Of a stretch of 64,000 nucleotides of DNA, positions 32,576-40,738 are shown piece by piece. The position numbers were made by a program, and so were the translations under genes. The notes beneath the pieces were generated by a model. The model saw only the letters and a program-made list of their open reading frames with translations, had not been told where the DNA came from and ran no database searches. The stretch comes from Mycolicibacterium phlei (GTDB lineage: Bacteria > Actinomycetota > Actinomycetes > Mycobacteriales > Mycobacteriaceae). Within the stretch, counting starts at the first letter, position 1. Each line of letters begins with the position of its first letter. The stretch lies in contig NZ_CP014475.1 in the NCBI RefSeq assembly GCF_001583415.1, positions 4,588,001 to 4,652,000 of the forward strand. The letters are read 5' to 3'.

Positions 32576-33541
32576 AGGCAGCCACCGCGGTCGCCACCCG
32601 CGTGGTAACGGCGACCGGATCCGGGAACGCTACCGCCAGCCCCTCGACCGCGCGATCGGCCAGCGGACGCCACTTGCCCACCCAGTCCTCGATCACACCG
32701 CGATTGTCTGGGTTGGCCCCACCGCGTACTTGGCCAGCGCGACGTGCCAGTTCTGGTTCCGCACCGTGTCGACCTGCGCCTCCTGCAGCAGCGCCGCGGT
32801 CAACTGATCGCCGTGCTCGATCGCCAGGTCCGCGAATTCCTCCTTGAACAACGCGTCCAGCGCCGGCTTGAGCACCAGGTTCAGCGCGACGAACGACTCG
32901 CCCCAGTCGTAGGCCACAAGCAGCTCCTCCAGCGCCTCCCGGGCTGGCTGCCAGGCCGAGTCGTCCTCCCAGATCTGGCGTGTCGCTTCGGTGTTCGCAA
33001 GATGCGTGCCGTGCGTCAGTGACAACCACTTCGCCCGGTAGGCCACCCACTGCAGCGCCCGCAGCTCGTCGGCGCCCTGGAAGAACGCGGCGTTGGTGAT
33101 GTATGCGCTCGGACCCAGCTGTCCCACGTACAGGCTGGTGATCTGCAGGACGTGCAGCAGATACCGATACGGCGTGTAGAACCGCGCAAGCGTCTGCACC
33201 CACTGCTCGTCCAGCCGGGCGTCGAGGTCCTGGGACTCGTAGCGGTCGACCACGCCCTCGGCGTAGACCTCGCGGTCGTGCTGCAGCGCGATGTAACGCC
33301 GGTAATTCAGAGCCGCCGGGTCGCGGAAGCCCTCCCAATCGGGGGCCTGCAGCGCCGAGCCCTCGCGGTACTTCACGTACCACTGGTTGATTGGCGCGTT
33401 CGGGTCCAGGTCGAACGGCGCGGGCTTGCGATTGAAGTGATAGTGGAACCTGCCGGTGACGACCTCGTATTCGGTCGGCTTGCGCCGGGTCTCACCGGCG
33501 ATGCTCCAGGTCTTCAGCCGGCGCGGGGTTGCGGCGGTCAC
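32553..33541 (-). pseudogene. tmoE: Diiron monooxygenase hydroxylase beta subunit (TmoE-type), frameshifted near the 3' end
   Basis: The first 275 or so residues (LKTWSIAGETRRKPTEYEVVTGR..., ending NWHVALAKYAVG) are a normal beta subunit of a soluble diiron monooxygenase hydroxylase. The natural C-terminus (ANPDNRGVIEDWVGKWRPLA to FTQRWQG) continues in another frame. The break is at a run of four C/G (32717-32720); one extra G would restore VGANPDNRGV. As written, the protein loses its last 45 residues and gains a short random tail. Last gene of the operon; no reductase gene follows. Confidence 0.85.
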
Positions 33542-33545
33542 GGTC

Positions 33546-33857
33546 TCATTCCTCTCGGTCCAGGTAGAAGTGCAGTTCGTCGTCGCCCAGATAGCGGATC
33601 CGGCCGGCGAAGCCGACCAACGCCGGCTCCAAGGTGTGCAGTGGAAACTCCTGTCCGGCAGCGGATTCCAGGCTGGCGCGGGTAATCCTCAGGAACCGCG
33701 GCGCGTGGATTCGCACGTATCCGGCGTGATCGTCGATGGTGAGGTCGGCATCCGGGTTGTCCACGCGCGCAGCCTCGATGACCGCGTCGACGACGGCGGG
33801 GTCGAAGCCCCGCACCACCGGCCCGACGAGTTTGTCGTGTGCTGCTGCAGCGGTCAT
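33546..33857 (-). CDS. tmoD: Diiron monooxygenase coupling/effector protein (TmoD/MmoB family)
   Basis: 103 residues of the MmoB/DmpM effector family. It has VGPVVRGFDPAVVDAVIEAA near the start and HAGYVRIHAPRFLRITRASLE in the middle. Such cofactorless proteins bind the hydroxylase and tune access to the diiron site. ATG overlaps the ferredoxin stop (ATGA, 33854-33857) and the beta-subunit gene begins 4 bp downstream, so stoichiometric expression is likely. Confidence 0.9.
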   Translation of the reverse strand: MTAAAAHDKLVGPVVRGFDPAVVDAVIEAARVDNPDADLTIDDHAGYVRIHAPRFLRITRASLESAAGQEFPLHTLEPALVGFAGRIRYLGDDELHFYLDREE

Positions 33858-34189
33858 GCGGACTCTCCTTGGCTGAGCGAGATGGCGATCCGGTCACCGT
33901 CCAACCGGACCTGATGGCGGTTCAGCGTGCAGGTGCTGGGATTCACCCCGGCGCCGGACTCGAGGTCGAACTCCCAGCTGTGCGCGGGGCAGGTCAGCAC
34001 CCCGTCAGTCACCTCACCGTCGACCAGCGGGAAACCGGCGTGCGGACAGAGGCCGTCGTACGCCCGGATCTCTCCACCGGGCAGGTGCGCCAACAGGATC
34101 GGGCGATCCTCGACGGCGACCTCGATGACCTCGCCCTCCCACAGGTCATCGAGTGTGGCCACCGGGATCCAGGTGTCGGCGTCAGGCAT
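33854..34189 (-). CDS. tmoC: Rieske [2Fe-2S] ferredoxin of the diiron monooxygenase (TmoC-type)
   Basis: 111 residues. The cluster is held by C48-x-H50 (CPHAGFPLVDG) and C67-x2-H70 (CPAHSWEFD), the standard Rieske ligands. It passes electrons from an NADH reductase to the hydroxylase. ATG 34189 gives the usual length for T4moC-type proteins and overlaps the tmoB stop by eight bases. Confidence 0.94.
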   Translation of the reverse strand: MPDADTWIPVATLDDLWEGEVIEVAVEDRPILLAHLPGGEIRAYDGLCPHAGFPLVDGEVTDGVLTCPAHSWEFDLESGAGVNPSTCTLNRHQVRLDGDRIAISLSQGESA

Positions 34190-34427
34190 AGAACGCCTCG
34201 ACGTGGTCCAAGGGCGCGACCCCGGCCGCACCGATGCGCTCCTGCGGGTCGAGCACTCTGCCGTTGTGCCGCAAGCGGATCGGCACGTCCTGCGCGGCAA
34301 CCCGACGTCCGACCACATGGTGCGCGATCGCCGCGCCCACGGCCTCGACGGTGTCCTCGTCGTCGACGGGGATCAGCAGTTCCAGCACGTCGCCCTCGAA
34401 CAGGGCGCTCAGCGGTAACAGCGCCAT
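34182..34427 (-). CDS. tmoB: Diiron monooxygenase hydroxylase gamma subunit (TmoB-type)
   Basis: 81 residues with a ubiquitin-like fold pattern: MALLPLSALFEGDVLELLIPV at the start and DVPIRLRHNGRVLDPQERI later, as in T4moB. It is the small third subunit of the (alpha-beta-gamma)2 hydroxylase. Placed four bases downstream of the alpha subunit gene and overlapping the ferredoxin gene. Confidence 0.9.
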   Translation of the reverse strand: MALLPLSALFEGDVLELLIPVDDEDTVEAVGAAIAHHVVGRRVAAQDVPIRLRHNGRVLDPQERIGAAGVAPLDHVEAFYA

Positions 34428-34431
34428 CGGT

Positions 34432-35931
34432 TCAGCCCTTCGTCCCGTTGTTGTCGGCCCATGCGTAGTTGTCGGCGTCCTGCCCCTGCTCCTCGGCCGA
34501 GAGCCCGAAGTACTCCAACACCGTGCCCAGGTCCGGCGGGCTGATCTCGCCCGAGAGCACCCGGTCGATCAGCGACAGGTGTCCGGCGAAGCGGTCCGGC
34601 CGCTGGGTGAAGATCCACTTGCAGGGCTCGGAGCAGAAGACGTACCTGCGGCCGTTGTGCACGTGGCTCGGCGGCGTGGCGTCGGTGTGTGCGCCGACGA
34701 GCACGCCCGCGGCCCGCACGATCGGCAGCTGGCACAGGTTGCAGGTGATCGGCAGGGTCTCCGGCAGCGTCGCGGCGATGTCGCCCTTGCGGACGTTCTC
34801 GGTGATGACGTCCCAGTGCCTGCCGAAGTGCCGGTTCCAGCCCGGGTACTTCTCCTCCAACCACAGCCGCTCGGCCTCCGACACCCCGGCGTCGGGGTTC
34901 CACCACACCGTGGGACGGTAGTTCCACACCCCGAGGTGGATGGCGTGGTGGTACCAGGTCAGCTCGTTGATGAACTCATCCCAGTACCAAGGAAATTCGA
35001 GACCGTAATCGCGGAACTGGTCGGCGAACTGCTTGACCACCCAGTCCTCGATGAACTCCTTGAAGCTCATCCGCCGGCTCTCCAGCGGGGTGTAGTAGTC
35101 CATCGACAGGCCTGTCAGCAGCGCGAAGATCCGCCAGGACCGCCAGAACATGTGGCCGATAAGGAATTGGCCCCACTCCTTCTCACCGTTGTCGATGAGC
35201 ACCTTGATGGTCGGCTCACCCTGCTGGGCGTGCCGGGCCTCGTCGGTTTGGATGGAGCTGATCAGCGAACCGAACTCCAGGTCGCCGACGTCGATCGCGT
35301 CGGCGGCCATCCCGAGGAACTGCAGGTTGGTGAACCCGGTCTCCAGCGTGAAGGTCAGCTGCAGCGCGATCGACAACGCGTCGTTGGCGACGAACATGTC
35401 GTCGAACAGGTAGCGCACCGCCAGGATGATCCAGTTGTTGGTGTGGAAGGCTTTCAGCGCCCAGTCCCCGCGCGGCTCCTTGTCCAGCAGCCCGTACGGG
35501 AAGAAGGTCTGAATCTGGCCGTGCCGGATCTCGTCGAGGGTGCCGAACGTCGCGGTGTTGCGCCACGCCGCGGACCGGCCGAACCGCCCCATCCGAGCCT
35601 CGCCGATCGAGGCCAGGTACTCGGGCATCGAGATCGCGCCGTAGTGCGCGACGATCACCGACTTCCAGCCTGGGTCGAGTTGGTCGAACAGCTTGGAACG
35701 GCTGACCGCATTCTTCAGCGAGTAGGTGGTGGTGTCCTTGGTGACCTGGTTGTGCACGTACTCGCGGTAGGTGACCTTGTACGGCTCGTCCCACTTGAGC
35801 CAGGCCTCGGCCGGGACCCGGCTGGTGCCCGACAACGCCTCCGGGAACACCTCCTCCTCGTCGACGTAGCGGAAGGCCCAGTTGGTGTCCCGGGCCAGGT
35901 CGTACCAGTCACTGCGGGAAAGCTGGGGCAT
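34432..35931 (-). CDS. tmoA: Soluble diiron monooxygenase hydroxylase alpha subunit (toluene/isoprene type)
   Basis: 499 residues. The diiron ligands fall at exactly the positions of toluene-4-monooxygenase: E104 (SMPEYLA), E134 and H137 (LDEIRHGQ), E197 (TLETGFTN) and E231 and H234 (QTDEARHAQQ); T201 is also present. The C-terminus has CNLCQLPIV and YVFCSEPCKWIF, a YHS-like segment. The enzyme inserts oxygen into aromatics or alkenes. The A-B-C-D-E gene order is that of the tmo/iso/xamo group, not of propane (prmABCD) or methane systems. Substrate is not predictable by eye. Confidence 0.95.
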   Translation of the reverse strand: MPQLSRSDWYDLARDTNWAFRYVDEEEVFPEALSGTSRVPAEAWLKWDEPYKVTYREYVHNQVTKDTTTYSLKNAVSRSKLFDQLDPGWKSVIVAHYGAISMPEYLASIGEARMGRFGRSAAWRNTATFGTLDEIRHGQIQTFFPYGLLDKEPRGDWALKAFHTNNWIILAVRYLFDDMFVANDALSIALQLTFTLETGFTNLQFLGMAADAIDVGDLEFGSLISSIQTDEARHAQQGEPTIKVLIDNGEKEWGQFLIGHMFWRSWRIFALLTGLSMDYYTPLESRRMSFKEFIEDWVVKQFADQFRDYGLEFPWYWDEFINELTWYHHAIHLGVWNYRPTVWWNPDAGVSEAERLWLEEKYPGWNRHFGRHWDVITENVRKGDIAATLPETLPITCNLCQLPIVRAAGVLVGAHTDATPPSHVHNGRRYVFCSEPCKWIFTQRPDRFAGHLSLIDRVLSGEISPPDLGTVLEYFGLSAEEQGQDADNYAWADNNGTKG

Positions 35932-35994
35932 TCGCGCGTCCTGTCTGTCGAAATGGGCTGCTCAGCGCGTCGATCGACGTGTATGCAGCCATGA

Positions 35995-36094
35995 TCGGAG
36001 ATATCCCGAGGACTCCTAAGAATTTCGATCAGCCTGATTTCACCCCCTCCCCAAACGGCCCGGCCGGGGATACGCTCCGCGCGGATATCTCCGA
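35995..36094. promoter_or_regulatory. Paired TCGGAGATATCC / GGATATCTCCGA elements in the monooxygenase-canA divergent promoter
   Basis: A perfect 12-bp inverted repeat has one copy at 35995-36006 and the other at 36083-36094, 76 bases apart, within the 181-bp gap between tmoA and canA. Each half contains the palindrome GATATC, so each may be a full operator. The second copy lies 18 bases upstream of the canA start and the first 63 bases upstream of tmoA, suiting a regulator that loops or controls both directions. Confidence 0.55.
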
Positions 36095-36112
36095 CCGAAC
36101 GAAAGGGTGGAC

Positions 36113-36604
36113 GTGTCAGTCACCGACGAATACCTGGCCAACAACGCCGAGTACGCCAAGACGTTCAAGGGCCCGCTGCCGCTGCCCCCGAGCAAGCACG
36201 TCGCGGTGGTGGCCTGCATGGACGCCCGCCTGGACGTCTACCGCATCCTGGGCCTCAAAGACGGTGAGGCGCATGTCATCCGCAATGCCGGCGGCGTCGT
36301 CACCGACGACGAGATCCGCTCGCTGGCCATCAGCCAGCGCCTGCTGGGCACCCGCGAGATCATCCTGATCCACCACACCGACTGCGGCATGCTGACCTTC
36401 ACCGACGACGAGTTCAAGCGGCAGATCCAGGAGGAGACCGGCATCAAGCCGGAGTGGGCCGCCGAGGCGTTCCCCGATGTCGAGGAGGACGTGCGTCAGT
36501 CGCTGCGCCGCATCGAGAACAGCCCGTTCGTCACGCTGCACACCTCGCTGCGCGGGTTCGTTTTCGACGTCGCGACCGGAAAGCTCAACGAGGTCACGCT
36601 CTGA
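36113..36604 (+). CDS. canA: Beta-class carbonic anhydrase
   Basis: 163 residues, zinc enzyme interconverting carbon dioxide and bicarbonate. Ligands C35, H88 and C91 and the D37-R39 dyad (ACMDARLD, IHHTDCG) match Rv1284 of M. tuberculosis exactly in number and position. GTG 36113 is chosen (MSVTDEY), with AGGG six bases upstream; an in-frame GTG at 36107 is less likely. It diverges from the monooxygenase operon and is followed by a MarR gene starting within its stop codon. Confidence 0.96.
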   Translation: MSVTDEYLANNAEYAKTFKGPLPLPPSKHVAVVACMDARLDVYRILGLKDGEAHVIRNAGGVVTDDEIRSLAISQRLLGTREIILIHHTDCGMLTFTDDEFKRQIQEETGIKPEWAAEAFPDVEEDVRQSLRRIENSPFVTLHTSLRGFVFDVATGKLNEVTL

Positions 36605-37191
36605 GAAGCACCGGATCCCGCCAACACGGCCTCGACGCCAAGATCGTCGCGGCCCTGGACCTGGCCGGTGGTGCGCTGCAGGTGCTGGCGCGGCGGGCCG
36701 CGACGAATCACGGCCTGTCGATCACCCAGATGCGGGTGCTCGGCTGGCTGCACGTCGGCCCGCCGCCGCTGGCGCGCAGCGGCGCCCTGGCCCGTGAACT
36801 CAACGTCGCCGACCCGACGGTCAGCGACGCCATCGCGGCACTGCTGCGCAAGGGGCTGATACAACGTCGGCCCGACCCCTCCGACGGACGCAGGCACGAC
36901 CTGGTGCTCACCGCCGAAGGACGCCGCGTCGCAGGTGATCTCGCGCGCTGGACCGCGCCGGCCGAGATCGCCACCTCCAGACTCGACGACGCCACCGCCG
37001 AGTCACTGCTGACCTCGCTACTCGAGGTGCTGGCCCGACTGCACGACGCGAACCTGCTACCGGTGATCCGCGCGTGCAGCACGTGCGTGTTCCTGGGCCG
37101 CGAGGACGACGGCTACCGCTGTCTGGTCGACGGCGCCCCGATGACGACGGCCGACCTGCGGGTCGACTGTGTCGACCACGCTCTGAGTTGA
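36601..37191 (+). CDS. MarR-family regulator with Cys-rich C-terminus, probable CTG start
   Basis: About 196 residues. A winged helix (about 20-120) shows LSITQMRVLGWLHVGP, ELNVADPTVSDAIAALLRKG and RRPDPSDGRRHDLVLTAEG. The C-terminal 45 residues carry CSTCVFLGREDDGYRCLV and DCVDHALS, a possible zinc or redox site (four Cys and a His). No ATG/GTG/TTG fits; CTG at 36601 has GAGG seven bases upstream and overlaps the canA stop (CTGA). It may control canA or the divergent monooxygenase operon. Confidence 0.8.
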   Translation: MRSTGSRQHGLDAKIVAALDLAGGALQVLARRAATNHGLSITQMRVLGWLHVGPPPLARSGALARELNVADPTVSDAIAALLRKGLIQRRPDPSDGRRHDLVLTAEGRRVAGDLARWTAPAEIATSRLDDATAESLLTSLLEVLARLHDANLLPVIRACSTCVFLGREDDGYRCLVDGAPMTTADLRVDCVDHALS

Positions 37192-37197
37192 CGGCGC

Positions 37198-37253
37198 CGA
37201 GACTGCTGTCAGATCGTCTTTTCGCCGCGAATCGCGATCTGACAGCAGTCTCG
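37198..37253. repeat. Perfect 19-bp inverted repeat, GCCGAGACTGC family
   Basis: Arms 37198-37216 and 37235-37253 are exact reverse complements, opening CGAGACTGCTGTCAG, with an 18-base loop. It lies between the convergent MarR and fadB2 genes, seven bases before the fadB2 stop. This is the best-preserved member of the hairpin family and likely ends transcription from both sides. Confidence 0.85.
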
Positions 37254-37260
37254 AGCTCAA

Positions 37261-38133
37261 TCAGTAGGTGTAGAAGCCCTTACCCGACTTCTTGCCGAGC
37301 TGCCCGGCCTCCACCATGCGCTGCAGCAGCGGCGGCGGCGCGTAGTTGGCGTCGCGGTACTCGTCGTACATCGCGTCGGCGATCAGCTTCATGGTGTCCA
37401 GGCCGATCAGATCGCTCAGCCGCAGCGGACCCATCGGGTGCGACAGCCCGGCCTCGACCGCGGTGTCGATGTCCTCGACGCTGGCCACCCCGTTCTCGAC
37501 CATCCGGATCGCCGACAGCAGGTAGGGCACCAGCAGCGCGTTGACGATGAAACCCGAACGGTCCGAACACCGGACGACCTTCTTGCCCAGCGTCTCGGCG
37601 GCGAACTTCTCCACCCGCGCGACCGCCGCGTCGGAGGTCACCAGCGTGTTGATCAGCTCGACCAGCGGCAGCACCGGCACCGGGTTGAAGAAGTGCAGCC
37701 CCAGCACCCGGCTCGGATTCTTGGTCGCCGCAGCGATTTTCATGATCGGGATGCTGGAGGTGTTGGACGCGAGCACGGCGTCGGGATCGGTGATGATCTC
37801 GTCGAGTTCGGCGAAGATCTTGGCCTTGACGGCCTCGTCCTCGATGACGGCCTCGATCACCAGCTGCCGGTCCGCCAGGTCCGCGAGGTTCGTGGTGTAG
37901 GTCAGCCGCGCCAGCGTGGCGTCCTTGTCGGCCTCCGACAGCTTGCCCTTGGCGGCCGCGCGCTCCAGCGACGCGGTGATGCGCTTGCGGCCGGCCTCGA
38001 GGAACTGCTCGGCCGGTTCGTAGACGACGACATCGGCACCCGACTTCGCCGCGACCTCGGCGATACCGCTGCCCATCTGACCGGCGCCCACGACGCCGAC
38101 ACGTTGAATAGTCACTTCAGAAGTCCTTCCCAT
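37261..38133 (-). CDS. fadB2: 3-hydroxybutyryl-CoA dehydrogenase
   Basis: 290 residues. NAD-binding GVVGAGQMGSGIAEVAAKSG is at residues about 12-31, SNTSSIPI and GLHFFNPVPVLPLVE carry the catalytic Ser and His, and the C-terminal dimerisation domain contains DRSGFIVNALLVPYL and GPLRLSDLIGLD. It oxidises (S)-3-hydroxybutyryl-CoA to acetoacetyl-CoA in fatty-acid or butyrate metabolism. Matches Rv0468 next to icl. A hairpin separates it from icl upstream. Confidence 0.95.
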   Translation of the reverse strand: MGRTSEVTIQRVGVVGAGQMGSGIAEVAAKSGADVVVYEPAEQFLEAGRKRITASLERAAAKGKLSEADKDATLARLTYTTNLADLADRQLVIEAVIEDEAVKAKIFAELDEIITDPDAVLASNTSSIPIMKIAAATKNPSRVLGLHFFNPVPVLPLVELINTLVTSDAAVARVEKFAAETLGKKVVRCSDRSGFIVNALLVPYLLSAIRMVENGVASVEDIDTAVEAGLSHPMGPLRLSDLIGLDTMKLIADAMYDEYRDANYAPPPLLQRMVEAGQLGKKSGKGFYTY

Positions 38134-38139
38134 AACACC

Positions 38140-38168
38140 AGGCCCCGCCCAATATAAGGACGGGGCCT
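38140..38168 (-). terminator. Intrinsic-type hairpin between icl and fadB2
   Basis: AGGCCCCG at 38140-38147 and CGGGGCCT at 38161-38168 are perfect complements around a 13-base AT-rich loop (CCCAATATAAGGA). There is no clear U-tract. It sits six bases upstream of the fadB2 start and 107 bases after the icl stop, so it may terminate icl or attenuate read-through into fadB2. Confidence 0.65.
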
Positions 38169-38274
38169 GATGGCAAGCCGTTGGGCCTTGTGAGCCTACT
38201 GGGCCTGTGTCTCTATCCCGAGTCGGTCTGAATCACAGCCGCTCAGCCTTTCGCGGCCCAGGGGCCGCTCATCG

Positions 38275-39561
38275 TCAGTGGAACTGACCCTCTTCGGTCG
38301 AGCCCTTCAGCGCGGTGGTCGAGCTGTTCGGGTCGACGGTGGTGGCGATCCGGTCGAAGTAGCCGGCGCCGACCTCGCGCTGGTGCTTGGTGGCGGTGTA
38401 ACCGCGCTCCTCGGCGGCGAACTCGCGCTCCTGCAGCTCGACGTAGGCGCTCATCTGGTTGCGGGCGTAGCCGTAGGCCAGATCGAACATCGAGTAGTTC
38501 AGGGCGTGGAAGCCGGCCAGCGTGATGAACTGGAACTTGAAGCCCATCGCGCCGAGCTCCTTCTGGAAGCGGGCGATGGTGGCGTCGTCGAGGTGCTTCT
38601 TCCAGTTGAACGACGGCGAGCAGTTGTAGGCCAGCATCTGGTCCGGGAACTCGGCCTTGACCGCCTCGGCGAACTTCTTGGCGACCTCGAGATCCGGGGT
38701 GCCGGTCTCCATCCAGATCAGGTCGGCGTACGGGGCGTAGGCCTTGGCACGCGCGATGCACGGCTCGATGCCGTTCTTGACCCGGAAGAAGCCCTCCTTG
38801 GTGCGCTCACCGGTGATGAACGGACGGTCGCGCTCGTCGACGTCGGAGGTGATCAGGGTGGCGGCCTCGGCGTCGGTGCGGGCAATCACCACGGTCGGCA
38901 CGTCGGCGACGTCGGCGGCCAGGCGGGCCGAGGTCAGGGTGCGGATGTGCTGCTGGGTCGGGATCAGCACCTTGCCGCCCAGGTGGCCGCACTTCTTCTC
39001 CGAGGCCAGCTGGTCCTCCCAGTGGGTGCCGGCGGCACCCGCGGCGATCATCGCCTTCTGCAGCTCGTAGACGTTGAGCGCGCCACCGAAGCCGGCCTCA
39101 CCGTCGGCGACGATCGGCACCAGCCAGTTCTCCACCGAGGTGTCGCCCTCGACCTTGGCGATCTCGTCGGCGCGCAGCAGCGCGTTGTTGATGCGGCGGA
39201 CGACCTGCGGCACCGAGTTGGCCGGGTACAGGCTCTGGTCCGGGTAGGTGTGGCCCGACAGGTTCGCGTCACCGGCGACCTGCCAGCCCGACAGGTAGAT
39301 GGCCTTCAGGCCGGCGCGGACCTGCTGGACGGCCATGTTGCCGGTCAGCGCGCCGAGCGCGTTGACGAACTCCATGTCGTGCAACTGCTCCCACAGGATC
39401 TCCGCACCGCGCCGCGCGAGGGTGTGCTCCTCGACGACGGTGCCCTGCAGAGCGACGACATCGGCGGCGGTGTAGTCGCGCGTGATGCCCTTCCACCGCG
39501 GGTTGGTGTCCCAGTCCTTCTGGATCTCTTCGGGGCTCTTGGGCTGGCCAACGGTTGACAT
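38275..39561 (-). CDS. icl: Isocitrate lyase
   Basis: 428 residues, the short class of isocitrate lyase. The catalytic KKCGHLGGK motif is present (in ASEKKCGHLGG), with NWLVPIVADGEAGFGG, VIARTDAEAA and METGTPDLEVAKKFAE around the TIM-barrel active site. It splits isocitrate to succinate and glyoxylate, and in mycobacteria also 2-methylisocitrate. The 257-bp upstream gap has RamB-like motifs, and ramB itself lies two genes away. Orthologue of Rv0467. Confidence 0.97.
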   Translation of the reverse strand: MSTVGQPKSPEEIQKDWDTNPRWKGITRDYTAADVVALQGTVVEEHTLARRGAEILWEQLHDMEFVNALGALTGNMAVQQVRAGLKAIYLSGWQVAGDANLSGHTYPDQSLYPANSVPQVVRRINNALLRADEIAKVEGDTSVENWLVPIVADGEAGFGGALNVYELQKAMIAAGAAGTHWEDQLASEKKCGHLGGKVLIPTQQHIRTLTSARLAADVADVPTVVIARTDAEAATLITSDVDERDRPFITGERTKEGFFRVKNGIEPCIARAKAYAPYADLIWMETGTPDLEVAKKFAEAVKAEFPDQMLAYNCSPSFNWKKHLDDATIARFQKELGAMGFKFQFITLAGFHALNYSMFDLAYGYARNQMSAYVELQEREFAAEERGYTATKHQREVGAGYFDRIATTVDPNSSTTALKGSTEEGQFH

Positions 39562-39680
39562 GGTGTTCCTCCGGGTCGGTTAACTCTGCGGCGGCTGCGA
39601 AGGGCTTGTTAACAACTCCAGCGCTTCACCGCTTTGCTAAGTCGAGGATGCACCAGGGCATCACCGCAGGTCCAGCCGTT

Positions 39681-39729
39681 CACAATGCCAACTTTCGCCA
39701 ACGGACCACGGGAAGTTGCAAAGTTTGCG
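39681..39729. promoter_or_regulatory. RamB-like operator region upstream of icl
   Basis: On the minus strand CGCAAACTTTGCAA (39729-39716) closely matches the RamB consensus AAAACTTTGCAAA known from corynebacteria. A weaker AACTTTCGCCAA-type element lies at about 39689-39702. They are roughly 130-165 bases upstream of the icl start. The gap contains no gene. Confidence 0.65.
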
Positions 39730-39818
39730 AAGAATGATCTTGCTTAACCGGTTCAGAAGTTACCGGCAGGTAACACGTTTGCGCAGGTCAGTACGCCCGT
39801 ACTGCTAAAGCCGTTCGA

Positions 39819-40661
39819 TCAGAGCGAGAAGATCGCCGCGACGGCCTTCGTCTCCTCGCCGACGACGTATGTGAGCGTTGTAACAGTGCGATCGGCGAGC
39901 TCCGGACCGAATTTGTCGGTCGATCCGGCCGGGTAAACGTGGCTGAGGATCTCCATCCGGTCGCCCAGCGCCACCGCGGCGTCGTGCTCGATGGTCACCC
40001 GCATCGGCCAGCTCGCCGCGTCCGGATGGTGGTGCAGATAATCCTCGACCACCGACCAGTACACCGAGTTGTTCATGTGGTCGAAGATGTCGATGTCGCT
40101 CACCCGGACTCCGAACTCGCGGATCTCGTCGGCGTCCTCGCGGCTGCCCGCCGACAGGTAGGGCTTCCAGCGCAACCGGTCGACGTCGGTGGTGCGCCGC
40201 AGTCCCTCGAGGAAGTCGTCGGAGATGCGGGCCGGGCCCTGCGTCTCGCGGTTGATGTTGATCCAGAACGCCTCGGACTCCACCAGCCCGCCCTTGCGGC
40301 CGTCGATGCGCACCCGCATCTCGCACCACCGGTTCGACGTCCCCGAACACCAGCGCCGCAGCCGCAGGATGTCCTGGAACTCGATGGGCCGGATCATGTC
40401 GATCATCGTGCGGCGCACGATCCACAGCGGGTGGGTGTCCTGGAAGCCCATCTCGCGCAGCTGGTCGGAGCCGATGTCCTGGATGTGGCGGGTGGCGGCG
40501 TCGAACTTGAGCCGGCCGTGCCGGTCCACGTCGGCGACCCGCAGCGGCCACTGCACGTCGAACACGTCGGGGTGAGGATCAGGGACGGGCATCATCTCCT
40601 TGAACAGGCCCTGGGCAGGCCGGGCCGCTGGACTCTGCGACGGTCCCTGATTGGTGCTCAC
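39819..40661 (-). CDS. Acyl-ACP thioesterase-like protein (Rv0466-like)
   Basis: About 280 residues with two hotdog modules. The first shows HIQDIGSDQLREMGF and HPLWIVRRTMIDMIRPIEF; the second has DIDIFDHMNNSVYW, the H-x-N active-site region typical of FatA/FatB-like thioesterases. It probably releases a fatty acid from ACP or CoA. GTG 40661 has AGGA nine bases upstream and is preferred; GTG 40679 is an alternative. Divergent from ramB with a 77-bp gap. Confidence 0.85.
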   Translation of the reverse strand: MSTNQGPSQSPAARPAQGLFKEMMPVPDPHPDVFDVQWPLRVADVDRHGRLKFDAATRHIQDIGSDQLREMGFQDTHPLWIVRRTMIDMIRPIEFQDILRLRRWCSGTSNRWCEMRVRIDGRKGGLVESEAFWININRETQGPARISDDFLEGLRRTTDVDRLRWKPYLSAGSREDADEIREFGVRVSDIDIFDHMNNSVYWSVVEDYLHHHPDAASWPMRVTIEHDAAVALGDRMEILSHVYPAGSTDKFGPELADRTVTTLTYVVGEETKAVAAIFSL

Positions 40662-40738
40662 GGGTGCCGATCCTGCCACAACGACCCCGCTGCCAAAGCT
40701 GCGAAGACGGCCTTCACAGCGTTGCTACGCTGGCTGAC

